Positions 8,520 through 17,813 are shown, numbered from the stretch's first letter. The stretch: DNA of 64,000 bases from Flavobacteriaceae bacterium (GCA_028284005.1 JANQSO010000008.1:124001-188000); one strand, 5' to 3'. Notes: a model not told the origin generated them from the letters alone. Program-made: numbers and translations.

Positions 8520-9250
8520 AGGAACTTTATAGCATGTTTTTTCATTTGCTCTCTAATATATTGCAAGATAGCAACCGAGTGTATATGGTCACTATGGATA
8601 CAAAAAGTAGTAGCTGTTATCTCTTTTTTTTCCGCAGAAATAGAACTCACACAACCTTCACTTAGCATTTGGAACAATTGCTCCCATGCTGCCTGAGGGT
8701 TATTGATCACAGCATTTGGTATATTCCTTGCAACCAATGAAAGATCATTATTATAACGTCTGTCTATAAACGCTTCATATTCCAGGGGTAATAAATTTTC
8801 AGCTTTTTTGGCCAAAATGGAATTGAATGGCACATACAGTTTTGGGCGAGCTTTAGTAGCTACAATGGCCTCCACAACAGCATCTGCCGTAGGCGCATCT
8901 TTAGCCGCAAGGTTATACAATGCTCCATGCAATTTTACATGGTGTACTTCGGCCTCTTCAGTTTCGCAAACTGCATAAAAATGTAATAACTGATCAAAAA
9001 CAGCAGCAGTTAATTCACTTTTAGTGATCGACATTACTTTTCTTCCAAAATTATCCCGGTCCGGAAACGAAGGGTGTGCACCCACTTTTACTTCGTTCTT
9101 TTTAGCCAATTGTATTGCTGCTCGCATGGTTTCTTCATTTCCAAAATGACCTCCACAGGCTATACTACATGATGAGACCAACGGCATTATGGATTTGTCA
9201 CTACCTGTTCCTTCTCCTAAATCGGCATTGATATCAATTAACTTTTTCAA
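8516..9250 (-). CDS. pxpA: 5-oxoprolinase subunit A (LamB/YcsF family)
   Basis: A 244-residue LamB/YcsF-family protein, the subunit that opens the lactam ring in the PxpABC complex. It begins with the hallmark DINADLGEG and continues with SCSIACGGHFGNEETM, KVGAHPSFPDRDNFGR and HHVKLHGALYN, all matching the family. The chain has the expected length. It overlaps the preceding carrier gene and the following pxpB gene by 4 bp each. Function is assigned from these motifs plus the complete pxpABC order. Confidence 0.94.
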   Translation of the reverse strand: MKKLIDINADLGEGTGSDKSIMPLVSSCSIACGGHFGNEETMRAAIQLAKKNEVKVGAHPSFPDRDNFGRKVMSITKSELTAAVFDQLLHFYAVCETEEAEVHHVKLHGALYNLAAKDAPTADAVVEAIVATKARPKLYVPFNSILAKKAENLLPLEYEAFIDRRYNNDLSLVARNIPNAVINNPQAAWEQLFQMLSEGCVSSISAEKKEITATTFCIHSDHIHSVAILQYIREQMKKHAIKFL

Positions 9251-10473
9251 AACGAACTATTAAAAACTTTCAATAGGCTTTTTGCTCCTAAGATAATTGT
9301 TGTTAGCAGGATGAGAATGCCTAAGATATTCTGGAGCCCTGAGTTTCGGTAAGACCCCATTACCAGGTTCCGGTTCACTACCCAAAGTAAGAATCCGGTA
9401 ATGATCGGTAACAGTAGGCCATTGGCAACTTGTGCAAATTTTATGATCTCTATGGGCTTGATACCTATAGAAGAAAATACGATTCCCAATAGCAAAACAA
9501 AGATCCAAACAGCTCTAAATTTCTTTGACCGTAGCCCTCCTGTCCACCCAAAACAACCTTTCGCAACATAAGCAGCTGCTAAGGGAGCTGTTATGGCCGA
9601 AGTGATTCCGGCAGCAAACAGACCAATGCTTAAAAAATATTTTGAAAAGCTTCCGTACAGGGGCTCCAGGCTTTTTGCCAGATCTGAAGCATTGGAGATT
9701 TCCGAAGACCGGATTGCCGTGGCCGAAATAATAATTGCTATGGAAACTATTCCTCCCAAAACAATAGAAACGTACAGGTCCTTACGAGCTGCTTTTAAAT
9801 CGTTTATTCCTTTCCATTTCTCTTTTACCAGAGAAGCATGTAGAAATAGGTTATATGGCACTACTGTCGTACCAACAAGCGCTATGATCGTGAGCCAGCC
9901 TTCTTCCGGAAAAACAGGTACGAACATTCCTTTTAATACGGCCAGAATATCCGGTTTGGTAAGTATTGAAGTAATGATAAAGGACAAACTCATCAAGATC
10001 ACCAATGTAACCAAGCTACGCTCAATTACCTTATAATTTCCTATGTAAAGCAGCCCAAATGCCAATACTCCTATTACAAGGCTCAATACATTAATTTCGA
10101 AGTTTGCTACAGATATGGTCTTTTCTGAAAAAAGCGTTTGTAACCCTAATACACCCCCGCTGATATTTCCTGCCTCGTAGGCTGCATTTCCAATAAGTAC
10201 CGCGGAAAGGATCAACAAAATAGCTGTCATTCTAAAAACAGGAGTTTTTATCTCACTTTTTACTGTTTCGGCAAGTCCCTTCCCTGACACCAATCCCAGG
10301 CGTGCTGCCATCTCCTGAAGAACAATAGTAGCAATGATGGACAGGACCATTGCCCAAAGCAAAGTAAAACCAAACTGTACTCCCGCCAAAGTACAAACAG
10401 TAACTGTACCTGGACCAATAAATGCAGCAGCTACTAAAGTTCCGGGGCCTATATTCTTAAAGAAGTTTTTCAA
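9247..10473 (-). CDS. NRAMP-like transporter lacking the canonical metal ligands
   Basis: A 408-residue polytopic membrane protein of the NRAMP superfamily, with about eleven hydrophobic segments, and the first gene of the pxp operon. In true Nramp metal transporters TM1 carries Asp-Pro-Gly-Asn and TM6 carries Met-Pro-His, and the Asp, Asn and Met side chains bind the metal. Here the equivalent residues are G20-P21-G22-T23 and V205-P206-Y207. All three metal ligands are replaced while the helix-breaking Pro-Gly and Pro remain. B. subtilis ycsG, in the related ycsF-kipI-kipA cluster, occupies an equivalent position. I infer an organic substrate, most simply 5-oxoproline or a related amino acid, rather than a divalent metal. 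Confidence 0.85.
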   Translation of the reverse strand: MKNFFKNIGPGTLVAAAFIGPGTVTVCTLAGVQFGFTLLWAMVLSIIATIVLQEMAARLGLVSGKGLAETVKSEIKTPVFRMTAILLILSAVLIGNAAYEAGNISGGVLGLQTLFSEKTISVANFEINVLSLVIGVLAFGLLYIGNYKVIERSLVTLVILMSLSFIITSILTKPDILAVLKGMFVPVFPEEGWLTIIALVGTTVVPYNLFLHASLVKEKWKGINDLKAARKDLYVSIVLGGIVSIAIIISATAIRSSEISNASDLAKSLEPLYGSFSKYFLSIGLFAAGITSAITAPLAAAYVAKGCFGWTGGLRSKKFRAVWIFVLLLGIVFSSIGIKPIEIIKFAQVANGLLLPIITGFLLWVVNRNLVMGSYRNSGLQNILGILILLTTIILGAKSLLKVFNSSF

Positions 10474-10511
10474 TAGTTGATGTGTTTTAGCTAATTTAGT
10501 TTAAAGGTATC

Positions 10512-10543
10512 AAAAAAAAAGGACGCCAATGAGCGTCCTTTTT
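10512..10543 (-). terminator. Rho-independent terminator after the M16 peptidase gene
   Basis: The hairpin has stem GGACGC (10521-10526), loop CAATGA and stem GCGTCC (10533-10538), flanked by nine A on the left and five T on the right. It is symmetric and could work in both directions. It lies between the end of the M16 peptidase gene and the start of the NRAMP-pxp operon, both on the minus strand, so it separates the two transcription units. Confidence 0.8.
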
Positions 10544-10565
10544 CAGAATATTAAAAAAATAGTAT

Positions 10566-13436
10566 TTACATTTTGACATCTTCAAGCTTTACTTCTTCTC
10601 CTTCTCTATCCAATAATTTGACCTCATCAAAATCCATTTCTTTAAATTGAGCAAACTGCGTAGCTGCATCTCCTACAACCAGATATGCCATTTTAGATTC
10701 ATCCAAATATTTATTGGCCAATTCTTTATGCTGCTCTAAGGTCATCCCCTTAATGATCTGCTCCTCGCCTTCAATATAATCTGTCGGCAGGTCATAATTA
10801 CTCATCTCCTGTAACATGCCTAACAGAGAATATTGTGTTTCAAAACGACGGGAATTGGACTTGATCAAGGCGTTCTTTGTAAACTCCAGGTCTTCTTCCG
10901 GGATACCTTCCTTGTATTTTGCTATCTGGTCCTTAAAGATCTGTACAGACTCTCCTGTAGTATTGGTACGAACACTCGATGAAGCTGTAAACTTACCGGG
11001 AATCTTACTTCCATTAAACCTGGTTCGGGCTCCGTAAGTATATCCTTTTTCCTCACGTAGAATCAGGTTTACATTTCCTGAAAATGAACCTCCTAATTTG
11101 TAATTCATCACTTCAGCAGGGAAAAAGTCTTCATCTGTTCGTGGTAAGGCGATATAGCCAATATTGATCACAGATTGCTTAGCGTTAGGAATATCAACAA
11201 AATACAGAGATTTTTTATCTCGATTATTTTCAGCCGGAAAATCAGGAATTATAACTTCTTTAGCGGCCCACCTTTCTTCTAAACCTTTAAGGTTTTCCAT
11301 TGTAGTATTCTTATCAATTTTTCCTACAACATGGAAGGTACTTACAGACGGCGAGAAGTTTTTATTGTAGTATTCTTTTAGATCGTCTATGGTAAGAACT
11401 TCCACAGCTTCTTCGGTACCACTAATCGGATAACTGAAGATATGGTCCTCACCATATAACAATTTATTGAATACACGTCCTGCCACATCATTCGGATTTG
11501 CCTGCGAGCGCTTAATCTGGTTGATCGTTCTTGTTTTGATACGTGCAAATTCTTCTTCATCCCAACGTGGTTCCAATAAGATCTCTTCTATGAGCTTCAT
11601 GGTCTTATCAAAATTTCTTACCAATGTATTTCCTCTTATCACAATAGACTCATTTGTAGTATACATATTGATAGTTGCACCCAATAATTCTATTTCTTCT
11701 TCCAGCTCTAAAGGAGTCTTGTTGGCAGTCCCTTCCATCATGATATCCGTCATTAGATTTGCCACTCCGTTTTTATTTTTATCATCCAGTAAGTGTCCTC
11801 CTTCGATCACCAGGCTGAAGTTTACTGTAGGAATTTCATTCTGTACAATACCATATACTTCGATACCGTTTGACAAATTAGCCGTCCATGTATCCGGAAT
11901 GCTTAACGCCGGGGCTTCACCTTGTGCAGGCTCAATGGAGCGGTCAAAATTTGAAGGGGTTTTGGCAATTTCTTCATTACTATCTATCACGGTCTTCACA
12001 ACATTCTCTTTAATTTCTTCTTCAACTACTGGTGCTTTAAGAGAATTATCGGCAATGAGTTCTATTTGCCCTTTAGGAACAAAACTCGTCATTACAAAAG
12101 GCTTGTCCTTTATGTATTTGTTATATACTCGTAGTACATCATCTTTCGTCACTTTTTTAATGTTTTCGATGTCTTGTTCAATAAATCCGGGGTCTCCGGC
12201 AAATACATTGTATTGTGATAGTTGAAAAGATTTCCCTAATACACTGCTAATTCCGTTATAGAACTGGGTTTCCAGCCCGGCTTTAATACGTTCAATATCG
12301 CGGTCCGTAACTCCATCTTTTTCAAACATGGCAAAAGCCTCAAAAATACCTGCTTCCACGTCTTTCAAACTTTTACCGCTATTGGCCGTGATACTAATCT
12401 GAAATTCACCTGCCAGTTGCTGGTTATTATAATATGCGGCTGTCTGGGATGTTAGGTCCTTTTCTTTTACCAGAACCTTATACAAAGGAGCTCTCTTCCC
12501 GCTCGCTAAAATTTCAGCTAAGAAATTCAGCGCATAAGCATCGGGTGTGAACTGCTCTGGTGTTGGCCATACCATATTTAATTGGGGAGCCGTGGCAAAA
12601 TTATCTTCATGATAGAACCGTTTTGTTTCTTCAAGAGTGACCAGTTGCGGCTTTAAGGGTTCAACTTCCTGGCGGCGTTTGATCTCTCCAAAATATTTTT
12701 CGATCAAAGATTTGGCTTCTTCGGTTTCAAAATCACCTGCTAATACCAATGTAGCGTTATTGGGCCCATAAAACTTATCATAGAACTCACGCACATCATC
12801 CACAGTGGCATTCTGAAGGTCTACCAGCTCCCCTATCACCTGCCAATTGTATGGGTGGCCCTCCGGATATAGGTTCTTGTCCAATACCCAATTTGTATGT
12901 CCGTAAGGGTTGTTATCGACTCGCTGTCTTTTTTCATTCTGAACTACTTCCTGTTGGTTATAAAAAGCAGATTCGGTAACGGTATTGATCAAATATCCCA
13001 TGCGGTCACTTTCCAGCCACATGATCATTTCCATAGCATTTTTAGGTACTACTTCGTAGTAGATCGTTCCGTCTTTCCAGGTTCCTCCGTTTAAGGTTCC
13101 TCCGGCATCCTGGATCTTTTTAAAGAACTGGTCCTGTCCAACATTTTCAGACTCCTGGAATAACATATGTTCAAACAAATGTGCAAATCCTGTCCTTCCT
13201 GTCTTCTCACGATTGGATCCTACTCCATATTGAATGGCCAAAGACACAATAGGGTCGCTTTTGTCCTGATGCAGTACTACATCCAAACCATTTTCCAATT
13301 CGTATTTCTCGAAATCAATAGATAATTTCGCAGTTTCTTCAACACTGTTAGTTGTTTCCTTGTTACATGAAATCGTAACAAAAGCTAGCGCTGTTAGAAC
13401 AACAGCATACATTTTAAGGGAATTTTTTGATATCAT
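10566..13436 (-). CDS. M16 (insulinase/pitrilysin-family) zinc peptidase lipoprotein
   Basis: A 956-residue peptidase made of two tandem M16 units. The N-terminus is a lipoprotein signal with the lipidated Cys probably at residue 24 (FVTISC), so the protein should be anchored to the outer membrane or exported. The inverted zinc motif HxxEH is present as H86-L-F-E89-H90, with the downstream Glu region NEKRQRVDN. The second unit (after about residue 500) lacks this motif, as usual for the inactive half. It probably degrades peptides in the periplasm or at the cell surface. It is monocistronic, bounded downstream by a terminator. Confidence 0.92.
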   Translation of the reverse strand: MISKNSLKMYAVVLTALAFVTISCNKETTNSVEETAKLSIDFEKYELENGLDVVLHQDKSDPIVSLAIQYGVGSNREKTGRTGFAHLFEHMLFQESENVGQDQFFKKIQDAGGTLNGGTWKDGTIYYEVVPKNAMEMIMWLESDRMGYLINTVTESAFYNQQEVVQNEKRQRVDNNPYGHTNWVLDKNLYPEGHPYNWQVIGELVDLQNATVDDVREFYDKFYGPNNATLVLAGDFETEEAKSLIEKYFGEIKRRQEVEPLKPQLVTLEETKRFYHEDNFATAPQLNMVWPTPEQFTPDAYALNFLAEILASGKRAPLYKVLVKEKDLTSQTAAYYNNQQLAGEFQISITANSGKSLKDVEAGIFEAFAMFEKDGVTDRDIERIKAGLETQFYNGISSVLGKSFQLSQYNVFAGDPGFIEQDIENIKKVTKDDVLRVYNKYIKDKPFVMTSFVPKGQIELIADNSLKAPVVEEEIKENVVKTVIDSNEEIAKTPSNFDRSIEPAQGEAPALSIPDTWTANLSNGIEVYGIVQNEIPTVNFSLVIEGGHLLDDKNKNGVANLMTDIMMEGTANKTPLELEEEIELLGATINMYTTNESIVIRGNTLVRNFDKTMKLIEEILLEPRWDEEEFARIKTRTINQIKRSQANPNDVAGRVFNKLLYGEDHIFSYPISGTEEAVEVLTIDDLKEYYNKNFSPSVSTFHVVGKIDKNTTMENLKGLEERWAAKEVIIPDFPAENNRDKKSLYFVDIPNAKQSVINIGYIALPRTDEDFFPAEVMNYKLGGSFSGNVNLILREEKGYTYGARTRFNGSKIPGKFTASSSVRTNTTGESVQIFKDQIAKYKEGIPEEDLEFTKNALIKSNSRRFETQYSLLGMLQEMSNYDLPTDYIEGEEQIIKGMTLEQHKELANKYLDESKMAYLVVGDAATQFAQFKEMDFDEVKLLDREGEEVKLEDVKM

Positions 13437-13593
13437 TTTTGATTGATTTTAATAAGAACACTAAATATACAATTGCGGGATATAGTCTTCTCTTAAAAAT
13501 GTGTTAAATGAGTAATGAAACAGCTTGTTTTTAACGGTTTAACAAACGATTTACAACCATAAAACTCATATTTCAGTGTTATTTGTGAAAAAA

Positions 13594-13628
13594 CAGGATT
13601 TTTCCTATCGGAAATCAGGATTTTTCCT
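13594..13628. promoter_or_regulatory. Direct repeat CAGGATTTTTCCT x2
   Basis: Two identical 13-bp copies of CAGGATTTTTCCT lie at 13594-13606 and 13616-13628, exactly 22 bp apart. Each copy is itself a dyad (AGGA....TCCT). The arrangement matches the blocks at 3226-3286 upstream of sensory operon A. They sit 75-109 bp before the start codon of the 37-codon ORF at 13703 and about 160-190 bp upstream of the M16 peptidase start on the other strand. Most likely a binding site for a dimeric regulator (inference). Confidence 0.5.
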
Positions 13629-13702
13629 CTTGGCTCACAGCAATATTTGTTGCAATTTTATAGAAAGCAAACAAATTAGTATTCACGGAATATACATTTG
13701 TT

Positions 13703-13816
13703 ATGAAAAAAGTAGCCCACAAATTACTGCTGGCCATTATTAACTTTGTTATTGTAGTGTTTTTTCCACATGATTACCGAAGTAAGGAAAAACAAGCTGA
13801 AACAGAAAAAAAATAA
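13703..13816 (+). CDS. Candidate 37-residue single-pass membrane peptide
   Basis: A short ORF: ATG at 13703, TAA at 13814-13816. The peptide starts MKKVAHKLLLAIINFVIVVF, a basic start plus a hydrophobic helix, and then has a hydrophilic, charged tail rich in Lys, Glu and Gln (RSKEKQAETEKK). This is the pattern of a small membrane peptide or an uncleaved signal anchor. Support comes from the location, in a 596-bp space between annotated genes and 75 bp downstream of the repeated regulatory motif. Codon use is unremarkable, there is no homologue I can name, and the ORF could be spurious. Confidence 0.4.
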   Translation: MKKVAHKLLLAIINFVIVVFFPHDYRSKEKQAETEKK

Positions 13817-14032
13817 GGCATTTGTTATTTAATCCTTCCGGCTTGTCGTATGACTTCTAAAACACTCCTGCTCGAATTTGGTATGAACAAATGAGATTTC
13901 CCAGGTCGTGTGTACTCTCCGCCTCTTAACAGATCTACATTTGTTGTGATATATGTACACAATTTAGAAATGGTGCGTGTTTATGCTATAAAGAACTTTT
14001 TATATATTTATGATAATCAATAACTTAACATC

Positions 14033-14362
14033 ATGAAGATTACTAAAATTATTTTTTTAGCAATATTTTCTCTGCCTATACTAATGGGTTCTCGATGTCA
14101 AAAAAATGAATTAGCCAGATGTGTTCCTGATTGGGAAGATTGTAAACGTAACAGCCCTAGGGAGGATATTCGCAGACAACTAAACTTATGTAGGTCAAAT
14201 TGTGAACAATTCTATCCTGATTTGACCATGGAAAAACCCTTTCAAAATTTTGAAGAATACGATTGGTGTATATTCCTATGCACAAATGGAGTATATGATG
14301 AATTGATTACCTATCTTGAAAAATGTGATGAAGGCCTACGAATTTGCCTTGACATTGAATAA
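14033..14362 (+). CDS. Small cysteine-rich lipoprotein, unknown function
   Basis: A 109-residue protein starting with a hydrophobic signal (MKITKIIFLAIFSLPILMG) followed by SRC, which reads as a lipobox with the acylated Cys at 23. The mature part contains eight further Cys residues (for example CVPDWEDC, CRSNC, CIFLC, CDEGLRIC), several in CxxxC spacing. This suggests disulfides, or less likely metal binding, in an exported domain. No family is recognised. The gene is flanked by a long upstream spacer and by the convergent DUF3179 gene downstream, so it is monocistronic. Confidence 0.7.
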   Translation: MKITKIIFLAIFSLPILMGSRCQKNELARCVPDWEDCKRNSPREDIRRQLNLCRSNCEQFYPDLTMEKPFQNFEEYDWCIFLCTNGVYDELITYLEKCDEGLRICLDIE

Positions 14363-14476
14363 AAGTAAAGAAAACTCTTTTGGAAGTTTTTGCTTAGATG
14401 AGAGGTTTTTTGCAATAAATGATGACTGCATTTCTTTTAAAATGAAACATACTCACATGATGTCACTGCAATGCAA

Positions 14477-16915
14477 TTAATAGACGACCCTTGTCTCTGG
14501 AAAAACATTGATCCATGCAAACCAAAAAGCCTCATGAGCGGGAAGTCGTAACAGACGGTCTCCTTCCGGGCCGATTAGAGCATCTTCTGTGACTTTCCAT
14601 TCTTCTTTTTTATTGTCCAATAACCTTCCATTCTTATATGATTTGAAATGCTGGTCATCAATTCCGTATGCGCGGCTGGCACCATTACTTTCAGTGATGA
14701 TTACTATTTTCTGCTCTTCTATCTGATCCTGATAAATCCTTTTGCGTTTTAAAAAATCCACGGAAACAGCCAATGGTTGTGCAGCAAAATTTTTCGGACG
14801 CGGAATAAATACTCTGGCTTTATTAGGCAAACGTTTGTCAAGTCTTACTACCGGAAACATCAGGTTGTCATGTGCAAAATACTCCTTATAGGCTTCTCCT
14901 TCGTCATAATTCCTATGATGCCCGGTTTCAATAGAGAGCACTTTAGTATTTGGATGTCTCAGACGCCAATCTCCCCAACTAGTAGTTTCCACAGGTAGCG
15001 TTGTTAACTCAATATTCTGATCGATCAAAGGCCCAACAACCGGCTGACCCAGGAAAGTACTCCATAAAGATTGAGTAGCCTGATCATACATAAGTTTATT
15101 GGAGCGATAGAGAAAACCACTGGTTCCCAGTTTATGCTTTACTCCGTTGAATTCATTACCATATATTATAACTGTCCCGCAGAGCGTACAATACACCGCA
15201 GTAATGGATCGTTCGCCTATTTCATCATTAAGGAGCTCGTGCCATGCAAGAATCCGTTTTGGATAAGCACGTGCCTCTCCATTGATGACCAAACCAAAAA
15301 CAACATCAGTATCCGTAAGATAAGAAGCTTGACCTGCCGATATCGGTTCAGGTAAAATCAGTGGCGGGATGCCGTCCTGACGTACCCCTCCCCAAATGAT
15401 CTCATCCAGGCGAATTTTAGATTGATCACCTCTTTTATTAAAGTATTGATAAAAAGCAGGATCCAAAGCACTATAGAGGTATGCTTTAAAATCTGCATAA
15501 TAATTACCATAGTTGGGTGGATCGTTCCACAGCGATTGGATACCATTAAAATAATCAGCCTTAATAGCAGGTACATTTTCGTCTAATAAAGATCTAATTA
15601 CCTGCTGTTGCCAATCGTCCTGACTTAACCTCAAAATATCAAGTAAAGGAGCTAAATAAATCTGAGACCAATTATCTTGTAAAAATTTTAATGATTCTTC
15701 CTTTTTTATTTTATCAGCTCCAATGAGGTTTTGGAAAACAGATAAGGTGTCAATTGGTTTTGGTGCTGGCACCTCTGTATTCATATCCCAATCTACATTA
15801 TAGTCAATAGGTACATTAGTAGCCAGACGCTGCTCTGCCCAAAAGCCATATTCTCTAACAGCCGATTTATTGATGATATTCCCTCGATCATCAAATAACA
15901 GATAAAACTCGGTACTGTACAGTCGGGAAACTGCATTTTGTCGATTACCGCCTAGTGATTGAGTGCTACTAGACCCAAATGCCTGCTGTTCTGCAGAGGA
16001 TACACCAACTTTTACCTGATCTGCGGAAGATACTTTTAGCCCAATGTGCTCAACCTTCAAAATTTCCGGAATATATAATCGATACCCGCCAGTGACAGAA
16101 TCAGTGTCGATAAACATACTTGGATCTGATGGCATCGGCATCGGCAGAAACTCTCCGTTTTCATATCTTTCAAATGAAACTTCATAACCACGGCCTTTTA
16201 GCTCAGCTTTATTGGTACGTTCCAATAGGCTTCTTAAAAAGTGTGGTATGCTCTGCATATAGTGTTTTTCCCTTTTGTTAATGAATCGAGTATTATTTGC
16301 TTCTGCTTTGTCAATAAAATGAACATAGCCTTTATAATAAGTAGAACCATCCTTTTCTATTAATAGCTCCTCAAGCCAGAAACGAAGCGTATATCCCAAA
16401 TAATCATTTTCGATATGTAAAAGGTCCATCGCCTTGGCCGACAAATTTCCATTCTTTTCTTCGAATTGCAATACCTCCGGATTCAAGATCTCACACTTTG
16501 AGGCAGCTTTACCTTTCCCCAATAGTGTTTTTTTAAATCTTCTAAAATTCCGCTTCCATTTGTTATTGTTTTTAGCAGAGAGTACAATCTCATTTAAGTT
16601 TTCGCTTTTACTCTGCATTTCGATTGTGGCTCCTTTCTCAAACTTGTGATACTGCTTAGAACTGATTATTAGCGTTTCGTATAACAAATGTGTAATAATT
16701 AGTTCTTGCGTATTGTGTGGAGAAACTTTAAGTTCAAAGTAGCCATTGATATCACTTGCCGTGCCAAGCCGGGAGTTATTTATGAATATATTGGCATCCG
16801 GTATTGACTTTTGGGTTGCTTCATCAATCAGTCGGAATTGCAATTTAACTTGCTGAGAATAAACAAATTGCAGGCAATTCAATCCGATCAAAAAGAAAAA
16901 CAATAGCCGTCTCAT
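14477..16915 (-). CDS. CarboxypepD_reg-like domain fused to DUF3179
   Basis: An 812-residue exported protein. A signal peptide (about residues 1-20, ending VYSQ) is followed by a CarboxypepD_reg-like beta-sandwich (about 22-110: RLIDEATQKSIPDANIFINNSRLGTASDINGYFEL), the domain that often begins TonB-linked proteins in Bacteroidota. A middle region of unknown fold carries a statement-like block (EYGFWAEQRLATNVPIDYN). The C-terminal 300 residues are a DUF3179 domain with its hallmark YCTLCGTVIIY and the conserved GTSGFLYRSNKLMYDQATQSLWS. DUF3179 has no established function; the CxxC in YCTLCGT is its most conserved element. The protein is probably periplasmic or outer-membrane associated. The fusion is unusual, since DUF3179 is normally a stand-alone secreted protein. 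Confidence 0.8.
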   Translation of the reverse strand: MRRLLFFFLIGLNCLQFVYSQQVKLQFRLIDEATQKSIPDANIFINNSRLGTASDINGYFELKVSPHNTQELIITHLLYETLIISSKQYHKFEKGATIEMQSKSENLNEIVLSAKNNNKWKRNFRRFKKTLLGKGKAASKCEILNPEVLQFEEKNGNLSAKAMDLLHIENDYLGYTLRFWLEELLIEKDGSTYYKGYVHFIDKAEANNTRFINKREKHYMQSIPHFLRSLLERTNKAELKGRGYEVSFERYENGEFLPMPMPSDPSMFIDTDSVTGGYRLYIPEILKVEHIGLKVSSADQVKVGVSSAEQQAFGSSSTQSLGGNRQNAVSRLYSTEFYLLFDDRGNIINKSAVREYGFWAEQRLATNVPIDYNVDWDMNTEVPAPKPIDTLSVFQNLIGADKIKKEESLKFLQDNWSQIYLAPLLDILRLSQDDWQQQVIRSLLDENVPAIKADYFNGIQSLWNDPPNYGNYYADFKAYLYSALDPAFYQYFNKRGDQSKIRLDEIIWGGVRQDGIPPLILPEPISAGQASYLTDTDVVFGLVINGEARAYPKRILAWHELLNDEIGERSITAVYCTLCGTVIIYGNEFNGVKHKLGTSGFLYRSNKLMYDQATQSLWSTFLGQPVVGPLIDQNIELTTLPVETTSWGDWRLRHPNTKVLSIETGHHRNYDEGEAYKEYFAHDNLMFPVVRLDKRLPNKARVFIPRPKNFAAQPLAVSVDFLKRKRIYQDQIEEQKIVIITESNGASRAYGIDDQHFKSYKNGRLLDNKKEEWKVTEDALIGPEGDRLLRLPAHEAFWFAWINVFPETRVVY

Positions 16916-17105
16916 TCTTCAAGTATGGTATCTATCTTTCATAAGATAGTCGTTAAGACTTGAGAAAGCTTTCCTATAATCAAGTTTTTTAGGTTCAAAA
17001 AAGGTTCTTTTTTCCTTTTCGGTTACATCTTCTCTATCCATATAGAGATCTACTAACAAATGGTGTTTAATAACGATGAAGGTCTGAGCCGCACGTTAGA
17101 TAATT

Positions 17106-17813
17106 TCACCCCAACCAACCATCTCTATCAAGGCTTCTGTATTGAATGGCTTCGGAAATATGATTGCCAGTAATATTCTCTGAAGCATCCAGATCAGCAA
17201 TGGTACGTGCTACTTTCAATATACGGTCATAAGCTCTTGCTGAAAGATTTAATTGTTCCATAGCAGTTTTTAGTAATTGCATGGAAGCATCGTCCAGTCT
17301 GCAAAATTTTCTGATCTGCTTTACACCCATTTGAGCATTGTAATGGATGGTATCAAATTCTATAAAACGTTGCGCTTGTAATTTTCGGGCTTTTGTAACA
17401 CGTTCCCTGATCACAATACTCGCTTCTCCCCTTCTATCTTCACTGAGTTTTTCAAAAGGAACCGGAGTAACTTCAATGTGAATATCGATACGGTCCAGTA
17501 AGGGTCCCGATATCTTACCCAAATAGCGCTGCATTTCGACAGGAGACGAGGTCATGGGTGCATCGGGGTCATTAAAGTATCCGCTGGGACTGGGATTCAT
17601 ACTTGCAACCAACATAAAGCTGGAAGGGTAGGTTACTGTAAACCTTGCTCTTGAAATAGTAACATCCCGGTCTTCCAGAGGTTGTCGCATGACTTCCAAT
17701 ACACTGCGTTTGAATTCCGGTAGTTCGTCCAGAAATAAAACCCCGTTATGCGCCAACGAGATCTCCCCGGGTTGTGGATACTGTCCCCCTCCTACAAGGG
17801 CTACGTCTGAGAT
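17106..17813 (-). pseudogene. comM: comM 3' fragment (Mg-chelatase-like AAA+ helicase), severed from its 5' part
   Basis: This is the C-terminal half of ComM/YifB. Read back from the stop at 17106, the frame runs through YRSLDRDGWLG, the ATPase core (ISGPLLDRIDIHIEVTPVP) and Walker B (VLFLDELPEF), to SDVALVGGGQYPQPGEIS at about 17806. The match to ComM then stops and element sequence begins. The matching 5' half, with Walker A, lies at 29549-30393. The insertion thus falls between Walker A and Walker B, so neither piece can be an active ATPase. ComM is a helicase that promotes integration of incoming DNA in natural transformation. A TTG or internal start could yield a C-terminal polypeptide, but without Walker A it would be non-functional. 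Confidence 0.9.
17803..17813 (-). other. Left attachment core (att) at the comM 3' fragment
   Basis: On the comM coding strand the junction reads ATCTCAGACGT; the other end (29549-29559) reads ATTTCGGATGT. Both encode Ile-Ser-Asp-Val of the ComM motif HHTISDVAL. Eight of eleven bases agree. Shared dinucleotides TC, GA and GT are all possible crossover points for a serine recombinase, which needs only a 2-bp identical core. The exact one cannot be fixed without the empty-site sequence. Confidence 0.7.

Noticed and set aside
9593..10036. Plus-strand ORF of 147 residues inside the NRAMP-like gene
   Set aside because: It is a shadow frame of a well-supported membrane protein on the opposite strand; it has no domain or sensible start context.
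11467..12225. Plus-strand ORF of 252 residues within the M16 peptidase gene
   Set aside because: It is antisense to a gene with intact HxxEH and full-length match; Ser-rich shadow composition.
13437..14032. tRNA or other structured RNA in the long gap
   Set aside because: No cloverleaf with anticodon or conserved RNA motif was found; only the repeats and a short ORF.
17106..17756. Independent short AAA+ gene starting at a TTG at 17756
   Set aside because: It is the direct continuation of comM: the frame extends to 17813 and matches the ComM motif; Walker A is in the other fragment.
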